This document shows positions 11,373 through 22,970 of a stretch of 64,000 nt of DNA, in pieces (the first letter of the stretch is position 1; each line of letters starts with the position of its first letter). This DNA is from Cordilura impudica (lineage: Eukaryota > Arthropoda > Insecta > Diptera > Scathophagidae), in NCBI GenBank assembly GCA_963682025.1, contig OY821519.1:137702094-137766093 (forward strand), in the 5' to 3' direction. Both the position numbers and the translations under genes were made by a program. A model generated the notes under the pieces. It worked only from the letters and a program-made list of their open reading frames with translations, did no database searches and was not told where the DNA came from.

Positions 11373-12209
11373 AAAAGAATTCTCTCAAGCCTTGATGACA
11401 TTTGCATTGCTGGTCTTGTACTTTAATAGCTCAATTAAGTAACAAAGATAATATTATATATAAATCTTTTTAACGCCGCAAAAGGTTACTAAAGTCAGAT
11501 GAATTTTAACACAAAATCTATAGGACACTTTCTTCTTGGAAGTACTTTTTTCATGGTCTTTTTCAAATCGTCTTAGAATGTGTATCATACACTATTTGTA
11601 TATCTTTTGTATGATTACAAAGAATAGAAAAAATTTTTAATCTATGTATGATGCCGTATACCCAGGAGACCATATGTACTAAAATTGCATACTAATTCAC
11701 ATTTTCAACTCTTGCTTCCTTTATAAAGGACTTTTAAGTTTAAATGTTTTTAAATATGTACTTAATCCTGTGTTAGGTTGACAATATGTACATATATCAA
11801 AGAGGACGTCTCTATTGATTAATAAAAAAATGTTTTTTTTTTTATAAAAAAGAAGATGCGTAAAGCGGTATATAAACTCTTTAAATATTCTTAAAGGTTG
11901 CCAGTAAAAAGATCTTTTAAAAAAATATTTGTTGAAGACTATAACATGCAGTCAAACATTTTCATACTGCACATATCTAGTTTTAGCTAGCTTAGTTTTC
12001 TGGAAAAAAATTAAGGATTCCTAAGAATATAATTATATAATATTATTCATACATCAAAATCACATTTGATATTACTTTGTGGATAGGAAATATTTAAGGA
12101 ATGTTCCGTTTCAAATTTTTGAAACTCAAAGTAGGACTAAAGATGATGTTTCCGTTATTTTAGTTTTATAAAATGAAGTCACAAAGTTATACTTTAACAA
12201 TAATACGTA
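11373..12209. other. AT-rich noncoding DNA
   Basis: I see no gene or recognisable repeat in this stretch. Confidence 0.5.
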
Positions 12210-12532
12210 CTAGCAGATTCCAGCCCTCGAAATTCGAGTGCAAATTCTAGGAAATTTTATTTTTTCATTAAATAAAGACCCTAAAGGTATGCCAATCAAT
12301 TATAGCCAATTCACAAATCAACAAACTCATTTTTATTACAAACACATTAACAAATTTAATAAACACACACATTGCATTGTATAATTTTAAGGAAAAATTT
12401 AAAAATCTGTAAATCTGCAACATAGTTAAAAAGAAATACCTTTCAAATAATATACGACTGGTCAAAATCGGGATAAAGCGGTAGACCAAAACATCGGTCA
12501 CAAGAAATCGCCTAGCCTATTAATATTATAGA
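12210..12532 (-). mobile_element. Non-autonomous Helitron, family E copy 4
   Basis: The plus strand reads CTAGcagattccagcc...cctattaatattataGA, so the element runs TC...CTAG on the minus strand. A stem with gcactcgaatttcgagggc precedes CTAG. It matches the other three family E copies. Confidence 0.85.
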
Positions 12533-12901
12533 TATCGTAGTATCCAATGTCTCTACTCATATACAAATATATTTGTTTCAAAGTTGTTTTTATATTTTAG
12601 CTTGTTACATTGGAAAAGATTTTAATAATGTAACTATTTGCTTGGATTCCCACTAGGTTGATTTCAGCAAAGGTATATGAATTTATTTATAACCTGTCTA
12701 GCAGAATATAGATCATATTTATTTTGAAATAAGTTTTTTTTTTTTTTTATTAACATAATTTTTATTACAATAAATAATAAAATATATGTTTCAAAATACA
12801 ACCAGCAAAATATAATTTATTAACTAACAAGTATTTTATTTTTAATAAAATAGTTTGACTATGTATAAGATATATCTATATGGTTCACACAAATACATCT
12901 T

Positions 12902-15004
12902 TTATCTGGATGACCTAAGCAGATCGTTAGGTTTTATGCGTCTTAGATGCCGGATTTCCCCATTCGTGTCGATAAAACTAGATGCCTCTTCATTGACGTG
13001 TGTTCGTAATCTATCAGCATGGCTATAAGCAATTTTTTTAATTTCTTCGGTAACTGTGTTTATACCCAAGTCACGGTGTAAGTTATTGTTTCTAACGTAC
13101 CACGGTGCATTAACTATGCATCGTAGAATTTTATTTTGAAAGCGTTGGATTTGAAGTATTTCATCTCTGGCTGCGCAATCCCACAGCTGCGATCCATACG
13201 TCCAAACTGGTTTCAGGATTTGTTTATACAAAAGTAATTTATTCGGTATGGATAATGTTGAGTTTTTACCAATTAACCAATACATTTTTCTAAATTTTAT
13301 CTCTATCTCAATTTTTTTCTTCTTTACATGTTCTTTCCATTTTAATTTTGTGTCTAATGTCATACCTAAGTACTTGGCTGAATTAGAATAGGGGACAATA
13401 ACATCGTCTATATAGATTGGATGGTGCTGAGTTTGATTGTACGTAAAGTCCACATGAACAGATTTAGATTGATTAAGTTTAATTTGCCATACTTTTGACC
13501 AATCCAAAACTTTGGTTACCGCTGCTTGAAGTTTAATCGTGGATTCTTCAGCTGTGTATCCTGTTGCAATTAGGGCAGTGTCATCAGCAAATGTTGCTGT
13601 TGTATAATTATCAGTAACAGGGAGATCAGCGGTGTACATAAGGTATAAAGTTGGACCTAATATACTTCCCTGTGGGACTCCTGCTTTTATTGGCCGGATT
13701 TCTGAGAACGATGTTTCCTGTTTGATTCTCAAGTATCGATTGCTTATGTAAGATTGCAAGAAATCACAGAAGCTTTGAGGTAGATATTTTTTTATTTTGT
13801 AAATAAATCCATCACGCCAAACTTTGTCAAATGCTTGGCTGACATTTAGAAAAACAATGGAACAAACTTTCTTTTCTTCAAATGATTTTTTTCTAATATC
13901 GGTAATCCTATGGACTTGGTCGATAGTAGAATGGTTTTGCCTAAAACCAAATTGGTGTTTAGGGATGATGTTATTTAACTCTATAAGAGGTCTTAATCTG
14001 GCAAGAAAAAGCTTCTCCAAAACCTTTGATAAAATGGGAAGCAAAGATATGGGTCTATATGAGGAAACTTCATTTGGCGGTTTCCCCGGTTTGGGGATCA
14101 TCATAACCTCCGCCATTTACCATAGACTGGGAACGTGTTTCAGCTTAAAACAAGTGTTGATTATGTATGTTAACTTGATTATACTTAAATTTGGCATTTC
14201 TTTAAGCAGCTCTGACGTTATTAAGTCATAACCAGGGGCTTTTTTCCGGGTAGTTTTAATATGGTAGAGTACACTTCCTCTGTTGTTGCAAATGAAATGT
14301 TCATATCATCAACAAGATATGCAGTTTGGGGTATGGTCATATTTTCATCATGGGGATAAAAAGTGTTCTGCAGATAATTGGCAAAGATGTAAGCCTTTTG
14401 CAAGTCACTTTTGGCCCAATCGGTTCCATTTTTTATGGGAGGGATTTGAGCTGATGGTCGTTTAAAACTGGCTGTAGCCTTCCATAACGAATAGTCGGTA
14501 GATTTTTCATTTGTTAAGCCCTCAAGATAATGTTGAAAAATGTTGTTCTTTTCCTGTTGAATTTTATTTTTAATTTCTCGGCTCATTCTGTTTAATATTG
14601 TTTTATACTGAGGATATCGCGTTTGTTGCCATTTTTTACGAATTTTTCTTTTTTCTTTAATCATATTGTTTATTTCATATGAGTTTTTTTCTTTGTTTTA
14701 CGTTATTTGTAACAGTTGGTGTACTTTCCCATGCTGCATACAGAAGCATTTTTGAAAAGTTTTCTAGTTCTTTGTCTAGTTCATCAATATCATTGATAAC
14801 ATATTCACTGTCGCACATTTCATCTACAATTTGGCGAAAGTTTTCCCAATCTGTATTTTTATTGATTAAATACGGTGGCGGATCGATTTTGCTGACACTG
14901 TTTTTTAACTAAAGGTAGATAGAGGAATGAAATAAGTGTATCAATGTTTTTTGCTTTATTTAATAAATATTAAGCCTGAATAATTCCTAATTCAATCAAA
15001 ATAA
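12902..15004 (-). pseudogene. LINE ORF2: end of endonuclease linker and jockey-like reverse transcriptase
   Basis: Three minus-strand blocks form one ORF. Block 14890-14690 is the EN-RT linker (INKNTDWENFRQIVDEMCDS). Block 14664-14221 continues it to the KLPGKK motif. Block 14116-12902 has RT motifs in order: YRPISLLPILSKVLEKL, HQFGFRQNHST, FDKVWRDGF, GVPQGSILGP and the active site FADDTALIATG, then the thumb and a C-terminal LRRIKPNDLL. The blocks are separated by a one-base change in an A run near 14235 (APGYDLITS is in another frame) and by a TAA in place of Lys at about 14117 (LW*MAEV). A further stop falls near 14676. Most of the endonuclease domain is missing. Confidence 0.9.
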
Positions 15005-15600
15005 TCTATATATATAAAATTCATTTTCTGTTTGTTTGTTTTTTTCAACGGATTTCTCTGAAATTTGGTACACACGAAATCTGTACCTCAGGAAAGGTCG
15101 CCATATGCTTTTTACGGGCCACGCCTACTTTCACGCCCACTTTTTATATACAATTCATTTTATGTTTTTGGTATATTTGGTCGCTATACAAATTTTAACG
15201 TTTCAACGGATTTCTCTAAAACTTGGTATACGCGATCTCTATGCCCCAGAAAAGGTCACCATCATCTTATCGGCCACGCCTACCTTTACGCCCACTTTTT
15301 ATATAAAATTAATATTCTGCTTTTTGGTATATTTATCCGCTTCACAAATTTTAACTTTTCAACGGATTTGTCTGAAATTTTGTACACACGATCTCTATAC
15401 CCCAGAGAACGTCGTCATACGCTTCTTACCGGCCACTCTAATTTTTACGTCCAATTTATTAAAAAAATTTTATGGGTTTCTCTCGAATTTACTGCACATT
15501 ATTCTCATATCCCAGGCAAGGTCGTCATATATTTTTATCGGCCACGCTTATGTGATTTGGAACTCCGTTGGCATTCCATATTGCAATACGTAAGTTTGTT
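15005..15600 (+). mobile_element. Probable Helitron with internal tandem repeat of about 155 bases
   Basis: It starts aaTCTATATATATAAAATTC, a typical fly Helitron 5' end. Units begin with caacggatttctctgaaa at 15048, 15204 and 15359, followed by a more decayed unit near 15472; each carries a ggccacgcc box. The two long overlapping open frames (15036-15593 and 15065-15607) come from this repetition and resemble no protein. I could not fix the 3' end. It lies inside the jockey LINE. Confidence 0.55.
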
Positions 15601-15649
15601 TGCATAATTTAGAAAAAAAAAAAGCATTGTAATCATATTAAGCGGGTTT

Positions 15650-16349
15650 GCTAACATGGCTTCAATTCAATCCATTGAATTATTATTGGTAATACCACTG
15701 TTATTATTAAATTGATTTGAATTTCTTAGTGCTTCAGAATAAGTTTTATTGTTGCTGTTGTTATTATTTATATTATTTAATTGCATTAGGATCCGTAGAA
15801 TAATTGTAAGATTGACGATTGTTATGGGAATAGTACTCTCGGATGGATTTTCTTTCAGAAATTTTTTCGTATATTTGGCATCCTCTGTAGTTGGCCGTAT
15901 GATCTTTCAAGCAGTTGGAGCAACGAGCTGGCGAATTAATGTCTTTACTGCATTCAGTAGTTGGATTATTAAGTTCACATGTAACACAGTTAAATGGCCT
16001 TTACAGTAGGTTTTTGTATTCCGAAAAGTTAACATCTATGACATTGTACAATTTCAACAGTTTTCCTAGGTGCCTCTACAGAAATTATAGCGTGATTAAT
16101 ATGTTTTATATTAAAAATCTCATTGTTGTTAGGGTGCGGTCCCAGGTCAATATAAAATATTGGAAGAGATTCCTTGGTTAGTTTATTTTGGATATTGGTA
16201 ACATTAGGTACTTGATGACCCAAAAGGATTAATTTAGTTTTATGTCTGCAGTAGGAGTGGAGTGGTGAGCACTTTTGTTACTACCCTTATAGGAGCGTTC
16301 TTGTTTAAGCTTAAATGTGTGAAAGCCTATACTACGGTCTTCTAAATGC
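15650..16349 (-). pseudogene. LINE ORF1 (gag), C-terminal part
   Basis: Minus-strand peptides in order: KHLEDRSIGFHTFKLKQERS (start of the PRE_C2HC region), NKLTKESLPIFYIDL, FNIKHINHAIISVEAP, EIVQCHRC, the zinc-knuckle segment SNCLKDHTANYRGCQIYEK, and an Asn-rich tail ending SNNKTYSEALRNSNQ before a stop near 15665. Frames change at least twice. Jockey gags bind the element RNA and travel with it to the target. It abuts the left TTAA of the piggyBac. Confidence 0.8.
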
Positions 16350-16353
16350 TTAA
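16350..16353. repeat. piggyBac target duplication TTAA, left
   Basis: TTAA next to the element end cccccta; its partner is at 20017-20020. Confidence 0.9.
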
Positions 16354-16688
16354 CCCCCTAAATGCGCAACAACGGCAATTTTAGTGAAAAAAATATATGC
16401 TATGTGAAATTATAAAAAAATAATAACTGCGTACCACGTTTTTTTTTTTTAATTTTTTAGTATGATTTTTTTTTAAAGCGGTTGTATCTTAAAAGATACA
16501 ATGCAAACTATCCTACATTTTAGTGTTCAAAGTAAAATACGGGTTTTTTAATTATCTAAAAGCTTTTTTATTTATAAAAATAATAGTAAATTTAAATTAA
16601 CATAGTAAATTAAATTTGCAATAAAATATATTTATAAAATTTATATAATAAAAACAACAAAATTAGCAAAATTAGTTAATAAAAATAA

Positions 16689-18693
16689 TTAAAAGTTATG
16701 GTAATCATAAAAGCAATGTTTTTCAGCTGTCACACAAAAATTTACCTTACATTTCATACAAAATATTTTGGTTTGACCTGAGCATTTAGGCATCTTACAT
16801 CTCCCCTTTTTATCCATTGAAATCCAGTGGCTGGCTCCATCTAGCCGGGCGTCCTTCGGTGGCGCTGGGTATGTATTCGGCTTTCGTCTTTTTTCTTCTA
16901 TTTGTTTTTCTAAGTTTGGACGTCCTCTTACTGGAACAGTTTTTGTGTTATATGAAAACAATGCATCAGCCACTTCCAATTTGAAATCCACCAATCGTAT
17001 TTCAGATTCTGGTTTATCCTTGTTGATTATTCTATAAAGAATCCAGGCATTTACACATGTCATGTCAAGAAGGTGGTAAAATATTCTGATTGTTCACTTG
17101 CGGCTTTTCATTCATATTTTATGGCGGCCTATTGAGCTATCCATCAAGTCTACTCCGCCCATGTGACAGTTATAATCTTTAATAATTTGTGGACATGGAG
17201 TACTTTTGATAGATTTTTGCTTTTTGTCAAAGCGTTTAATTGTTAATGGTTTACTCTCAGTATTATATATATCTAATGGGGGCTTAGTACCGACATAGTT
17301 TGAAATAAGATTGACAATTCTATTGTCTTTCCATGATAATGTGGTCACTTCAATACCGTGTATGTTGGCAACAAATTCCTGACTCTTTCGAATTTCATCC
17401 TTGTTTTTTCTACAGGTAACTTACAATTCTTTATGCTATTGCGTCTGTTAGTACCAACAGCCAGAATTCCCTGTGTGCGCAAAAATACTATAAGTGGTAC
17501 TATAAAAATTATCAAAGAACACCACAAAGTTTTGATATCGGGGCACTTCCCGAAGAAGTCTTACGACAATGTTTGCTGAGGATCGAAGATCTGGCTCATC
17601 CTGTGCCAACTTTTCGGTTGCTCCGCTATAGAGTTCAAATTTATAGGCGTATCCCATTGTATCGCACATCACAAACAATTTAAAGTCCAATTTTTTAGGT
17701 TTGTTCGCTAAATATTGTTTCATATAACTTCCGATTTTTGTAGAACACATTTGCTCATCTACACTTAATCTGCTTAGTTTCGGTACGGTAGAAAAATTTA
17801 TGTTTAGGGTGTCGATAACTGGCCGAATTAGATAAAGCCTGTCACGATTGGGATCATTTCGATCAGGCATTTTGCTTTTGTCATTAAAATGTGGGAGCTC
17901 CCGAACTTTTTCAAAGCGTTTCATAGGCATTTGGGCTTGTATTATACGAACACTTCGGTGACTGTTTGAAGACCAATAGTCTCTGGAATTTGGAAGTTTG
18001 TAATACGTCATGTAAAAGAGAATGCATATAAATTTTCGTAGATCTGACACTGTAAAAGTAAAAGATTGACTTACACCAGCATATTTTAACGTTTCTAATA
18101 CCATATCTTCCTCCAATGATCTTGGAAATAAATGAAACCAAACTTCAAAAGGCGTTTGTAAAGCTCTTATATCGTCTGTAATGTCACTATCGCCTCCAAA
18201 CTGAACTTGGTTAGCATCAAATTGAAGATGTGCCTTTTACTATAAAACTTTTTCAAATTCCGATGACTTGGGATTTATATAAACCCCACTAAAGTCGGAA
18301 GAAAAAGTCCTCCAAAAATTTGTCGGGCCGTAAGTCATATAAGTCTTTTGCATTAGAAGCAGAAGGTGTTAAATCTAACGGTTCATATCGGACCGGAACG
18401 TCATGATAATTATCATCATTTACCATTTGTATGAAAGAATCATGTATAGATCCCTCAATATCAATTTCAGCCTCACTATCAGTTTCTATATTATCGTCAT
18501 TCTGAATCAATAGCATTCTAGTAGCTTCTTGGAGCTCTGGTTTCTTTTTACATGAATTTGTAACTTGCATGTCATCCTCATCCGAGTCACTGCTGTCCAT
18601 ACTATCGTAAGTAATACCCTCACTATTGCACAGTAATTCACAAATTTCCTTGTCAGTCATATTGACTCCATCAACCTTTCTAAATCCTGACAT
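16689..18693 (-). pseudogene. piggyBac transposase with C-terminal Cys/His finger
   Basis: The N-terminus MSGFRKVDGVNMTDKEI is acidic (DSSDSDEDD). In another frame it continues with DDIRALQTPFEVWFHLF, the DDE_Tnp_1_7 core. The catalytic carboxylates are visible: LSVDEQMCSTK (first Asp), VVFFDNFYSTT (second) and CHMGGVDLMDS (third and fourth). The C-terminus has a Cys-rich finger (CKMPKCSGQTKIFCMKCKVNFC) with C-x4-C / C-x2-C spacing like other piggyBac proteins. Frameshifts lie near 18290, 17455, 17345 and 17110, so although the acidic residues remain it cannot give one protein. About 600 residues would be the usual length. The enzyme family cuts and pastes at TTAA. Confidence 0.92.
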
Positions 18694-19152
18694 GACTTAA
18701 AAATTCTTGATTCTAAATTATAAAATCAATTAAATTGAACTGTCGTTTATTACACTCAAAATAATTAAGCATGTAAACAAAGCAAGACTCCGAACGTAGA
18801 ACCTGCTTGTTCAAAGCATAAAGTATAAATAAACTTGCACCGTAACACAGAACATAATTCAAATAAAAACGAATATGTAGTTTGTTGATGAATGCGCACT
18901 GTATCTTTAAAGATACAACCATTAAATAACACTCTGCAGCCAAATTTTGAAACAAAAAGCTTTTGTAAATACTTTTTACGATTAGTGAAATATTTTTACA
19001 CTATCCTGAATTTTTTTAAATCCCTTAAGTATCCTCGCTTAATATTATGTAACATCCAATTACCAAATTTTTTTATTTTTCACAAAATATAATTTTTATC
19101 TTTGACTGCAAATAAATCGAATGCGCTGAAGACTTTCTTAAAGGTATCATTT

Positions 19153-19892
19153 TTATACCCTATACCACTATGTGGTTTGGGTATAATGACTTTGTGCTGC
19201 TGTTTGTAACAACCAAAAATATTTGACCTAGACCCATCTTTAATTATACCGATCGAATCAGAATCACTTTCTGAGTTGATTTAACAATGTCCGTCCGTCC
19301 GTCCGTCCGTCCGTCCGTCCGCCTGTGTGTCCATGTAAAGCTTGTAATCAAACTGCAGGTCGCAAATATGAATATATTTTGATGAAATTTGGTATATAAG
19401 CTTTTATCGGCCATGGGATGAACGCTATTGAGAATCGGTCCATGTTCAGACCTAGCCCCCATACAAATTACCCATATGAAATCGACATAAATTGCCATAA
19501 GATCCAAATTGTCATATAGATCTTACTCAAATTGGGTTTGTATGCGTTCATTACATCCACTAATGAGTAGTCCAAAAATGATCCCTTTGACCCCATATGG
19601 AGCTGCTTCCCGATCTTCACTTAAATCTATTAAAAAACAAAAATATTGCACTGATTCTTCTCAAATTTTGTTTCTACATATTTTTGCAAAATACAAGAGA
19701 CTTTACCAAACATGATCAGGATCGGTCCATTTTTGGACCTAGTCCCTTTATAGATATAGCATCCGATATGAACTTTTTCATATCTGCAGCCAAAAAAATT
19801 AATAAAAATCCCACTCAAATTTGGTTTTTGCTTATTTTCAATGTCCAGTTAGAGATAGGGTTTCTAAACGCATGGTATAATTTTCTTACTTG
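19153..19892 (-). mobile_element. HINE family A copy A3, nested in the piggyBac
   Basis: It starts ttataccctataccactatg and ends gcatggtataattttcttacttg. A perfect CCGT run, the (GTCY)n microsatellite, spans about 19288-19322. The 3' hairpin and the GGGTATCATATAGT segment are deleted here, unlike other copies. It lies between the transposase gene and the right end of the piggyBac. Confidence 0.88.
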
Positions 19893-20016
19893 TTTAATAT
19901 TGAGTTATGATGTTTTAAATGCGTAAAATTTATTTTTATTAAATTTGGTCCAAAATTGGAATTGTAGCAATTTCTTAATGGGTTGTATCTTAAAAGATAC
20001 AGTGCGCATTTAAGGG

Positions 20017-20020
20017 TTAA
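20017..20020. repeat. piggyBac target duplication TTAA, right
   Basis: TTAA following the element end taaggg; pairs with 16350-16353. Confidence 0.9.
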
Positions 20021-20390
20021 GTAGTTAACTATATAAATCAATCGTCTTTGCCATAAGCCCAATCTGATTATTTTTTAAGCCCTTATAGTTAAATTCTTCA
20101 TTAGGTATAACAGTAGAAATATCACATAATTTTTTTTATGTCTATGACATCAGGGATGTATATTGGTGGTAGTTTTGGTAATGATACAGCTTCATCTTCA
20201 TCATTGCCATCAACATCATTATTACAATCTTTTTCATCATCATTTTGTAAGATTGTAAATTGGTTGCTGGTAGCTGGTTGATCATCGTTATGAACAATTG
20301 TTCTGCGTTTATTTTTGTATAATTTAGGATAGCCAAATTGTTATTTTTCCATATGTTTGTTTTATGTACTGCAAAAAAACAGCTCAATGC
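20021..20390 (-). pseudogene. LINE ORF1 (gag), N-terminal part
   Basis: On the minus strand: KNKRRTIVHNDDQPATSNQF, an acidic Asn/Asp stretch, LPPIYIPDVIDIKK, then in another frame NEEFNYKGLKNNQIGLMAK and TIDLYS followed by a stop. This is the typical N-terminal half of a jockey gag and it runs directly into the TTAA. Across the piggyBac the same frame resumes as KHLEDRSIGF. The LINE 5' end is near 20390-20420. Confidence 0.75.
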
Positions 20391-20639
20391 GTTAAGATGA
20401 TTTGACTTAAAACAAAAAAAAAGTATTTAAGGGGATTTAAATTATTTCAGTTTTTATTTATTTTTACAGTTTTTATTTATTTCTTTTTTGGTTTATGTTT
20501 TTTTTTTTTAGAATAATTCTTACATGCGATAAATAATCTGATCACTATCACAGTCGATTTGTGCTTTCCCAAATCTTTGTAAATAATTTAAAAGTAATTT
20601 TTCTTATCATTATAATTTGTTATACATAACAAACGAATT

Positions 20640-21270
20640 TTGTTTGAGATCCCTAGGACACACAGACGGACAGACGGACGGAGTCGCTAAATGAAAAAAT
20701 GATTCGTTGATTCTGGACATTAAAAGATGGGTGTCGGTCTGATATTTGTGGTAGTTACAAACATCAGCACTAACTCCTTATACCCTGATCACAGAGTGTT
20801 TAGGGTATAAAAAGAACACTTTATTCGGTTTGATCAAAGTAGATTACTTGTTCACAAATAACCTACTTTATTGGGTTGTTAAATGCGAATCCGCAACAAC
20901 TACAAATTTTCAAGAGTTTTAAGTTCGGCCGCTAAAGGGTTACGTAGCTTGATCAAACCGTTGATAATTCGACAGAAAAATGTTGAATGTTTCTACTCCC
21001 TTTTTATCGTTTAGATATGAGATTGGTCATATAGGAAAATATGTGGATCTATTAGTTTTAAATCTCCAAATAATAGGTATTTAGAAATACTGTTTATTGA
21101 TGCCTTCGTTTTAAGTAAAATTTATGCAAAGGACTGGCACTTATATGGGGACAACATCTGAACGTGCACCAGCTTTTATCGATTTCAATACTGAATACCA
21201 AATTTCATGAAAGTAAATTTACATTTGTGACCTGTAATTTGATAAATCGATTTGGAATAAATGACAATAA
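20640..21270 (+). repeat. Degenerate HINE family A fragments
   Basis: 20650-20812 matches the last part of family A: cacagacggacagacggacgg, ttaaaagatgggtgtcgg, acaaacatcagcac and a terminal gggtataaa. 21120-21250 has weaker similarity (atatggggaca, ttttatcgatttcaata, accaaatttcatg) in the opposite orientation. Between them nothing is recognised. Confidence 0.55.
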
Positions 21271-22036
21271 TTTGTTACTTAATTCCGGTTTCGTCCACAT
21301 CTAACAGCCAATCATTGATAATAGAAAATACAGCAGTTATGTTTACTGCCACAACATCATATTAGTGTGTCAATGTAAATGTAACTTTGTGCCACATATT
21401 GACCTTTTAAAATATGAATATTAACCAATACCGTAGTGCAAATATATGTTATGTACATAGCGATATAGATTCTGATGATTAATGTTTACATTTCATGACT
21501 ATTACTTTGCAAACTCTATATTCCATTCTTCTTCAGCAAAATATTAAAACAAATACGTACATACAGGGTGATAAAATAAAGATTTTTGTTGACAGATTTT
21601 TCTGTACGCAGGAGAAAACACCGTAGATACCAGATTATTATTATATATTCCAAAGTGAAACACGTGTGGTGTCAATTTTAAATTACAATTTTATTTCAAT
21701 AATTAAAGAAAGAACAGAAGGTTCTAGTTCATAAGAAGTTACAAAAAGGAATGAACAACTACTGTAATATATTAAATTATGTGACAACTCAAAAACATAG
21801 AATTTATTACAGCGTTGTATGCGTTTGGATTGAAGGCTGAAACATAAAATAGCAACACTAATTTTCTACGGCATAACTTTTTCGAGTAAAATTAGATACA
21901 TGGAGTAACCACGTTGTAATTCTATAATTCACATTGCTTGACTTCACTATTTTTAAAAAAAAGAGGTTTTAGCACATATTTTAGCTTAACTCAAGAACAG
22001 TTTGTCCGCATTGGTTAGGTAAAATATCTGAAAATC
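21271..22036. other. AT-rich spacer left of the Transib element
   Basis: No gene or recognisable repeat. Confidence 0.45.
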
Positions 22037-22041
22037 CGCTG
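22037..22041. repeat. Transib target duplication CGCTG, left
   Basis: CGCTG directly precedes the terminal CACAGTG; an identical CGCTG follows the other end at 26681-26685. Transib elements duplicate 5 bp, often GC-rich. Confidence 0.9.
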
Positions 22042-22182
22042 CACAGTGGACCATTTGACGAGAAGGCGGTCAAAAATCTATAACTTTTGATTGGATTGGA
22101 ATTTAGATATGTGGTTTTTTTGTTTGGTAGGTGAGACTTTAGCCCTGCTATAAAACGTAATTCTCGACCGAAAATATAAAAA

Positions 22183-22970
22183 AACAAGTAAGAAAATTAT
22201 AGTCGGTCTAGACCGACTATACGATACCCTATACCATGCGTTTAGAAACCCTATCTCTTAGGCCCAACTAACTGGACATAGAAAATAAGCAAAAACCAAA
22301 TTTGAGTGGGATTTTTATTAATTTTTTTGGCTGCAGATATGAAAAAGTTCATATCGGATACTATATCTATATGGGGACTAGGTCCAAAAATGGACCGATC
22401 CTGATCATGTTTGGAAAATTCTCTTGTATTTTGCAAAAATATATACAAACCAAATCTGAGAAGAATCAGTGCAATATTTTTGTTTTTTAATAGATTTAAG
22501 TCAAGATCGGGAAGCAGCCCTATATGGGGCCAAAGGGATCATTTTTGGACTACTCATTAATGGATGTAATGAACGCATATAAACCCAATTTGAGTAAGAT
22601 CTATATGACAATTTGGATCTTATGGCAATTTATGTCGATTTCATAGGGGTAATTTGTATGGGGGCTAGGTCTGAACATGGACCGATTCTCACCAATAGCG
22701 TTCATCCCATGGCCGATTAAAGCTTATATACCAAATTTTATCAAAATATATTCATATTTGCGACCTGCAGTTTGATTACAAGCTTTACATGGACACACAG
22801 ACGGACGGACGGACGGACGGACGGACGGACGGACATTGTTAAATCAACTCAAAAAATGATTCTGATTCGATCGGTATAATTAAAGATGGGTCTAGGTCAA
22901 ATATTTTTGGTTGTTACAAACAGCAGCACAAAGTCATTATACCCGAACCACATAGTGGTATAGGGTATAA
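22183..22970 (+). mobile_element. HINE family A copy A4, best-preserved reference copy
   Basis: From the 5' side: caagtaagaaaattat, the perfect 18-base palindrome agtcggtctagaccgact (22201-22218), the subterminal repeat gataccctataccatg (22223-22238), the body, a (gacg)n run at about 22800-22835, and the end catagtggtatagggtataa (22951-22970), whose reverse complement matches the subterminal repeat. The uninterrupted site is seen in Transib copy 3 near 61710. The architecture fits Helentron-derived HINE/DINE-1 elements read on the minus strand. Confidence 0.9.

Larger units (their letters stand above)
16354..20016 (-). mobile_element. piggyBac-family DNA transposon nested in the LINE gag
   Basis: The left end, cccccta aatgcgca, and right end, tgcgcatttaaggg, are inverted repeats flanked by TTAA (16350-16353, 20017-20020). 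A palindromic box, tgtatcttaaaagataca, lies close to both ends (16485 region and 19983 region) and an inverted copy is internal at about 18899-18918, probably a transposase binding site. It holds a broken transposase (16689-18693) and a HINE insert (19153-19892). Confidence 0.92.
12734..20400 (-). mobile_element. Jockey-type non-LTR retrotransposon, interrupted by two later insertions
   Basis: Minus-strand order: gag N-terminus (about 20385-20021), gag PRE_C2HC and zinc knuckles (16349-15650), EN-RT linker and reverse transcriptase (15004-12902), 3' UTR, and a 15-base A tail (T run at 12734-12748). The gag is split by a piggyBac at TTAA, and a tandem-repeat element occupies about 15005-15600 where most of the endonuclease domain should be. 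Removing the piggyBac and one TTAA rejoins the gag frame. The whole element is dead. Confidence 0.85.

Noticed and set aside
15036..15607. Two overlapping open frames of about 180 residues on the plus strand
   Set aside because: They are made by a 155-base tandem repeat whose unit length lets two frames stay open. The peptides repeat the same motif and match no protein family.
19244..22490. Many open frames of 62-110 residues with similar peptides (for example IFINFFGCRYEKVHIG)
   Set aside because: All are translations of HINE family A copies in different frames and on both strands; no frame is kept in all copies.
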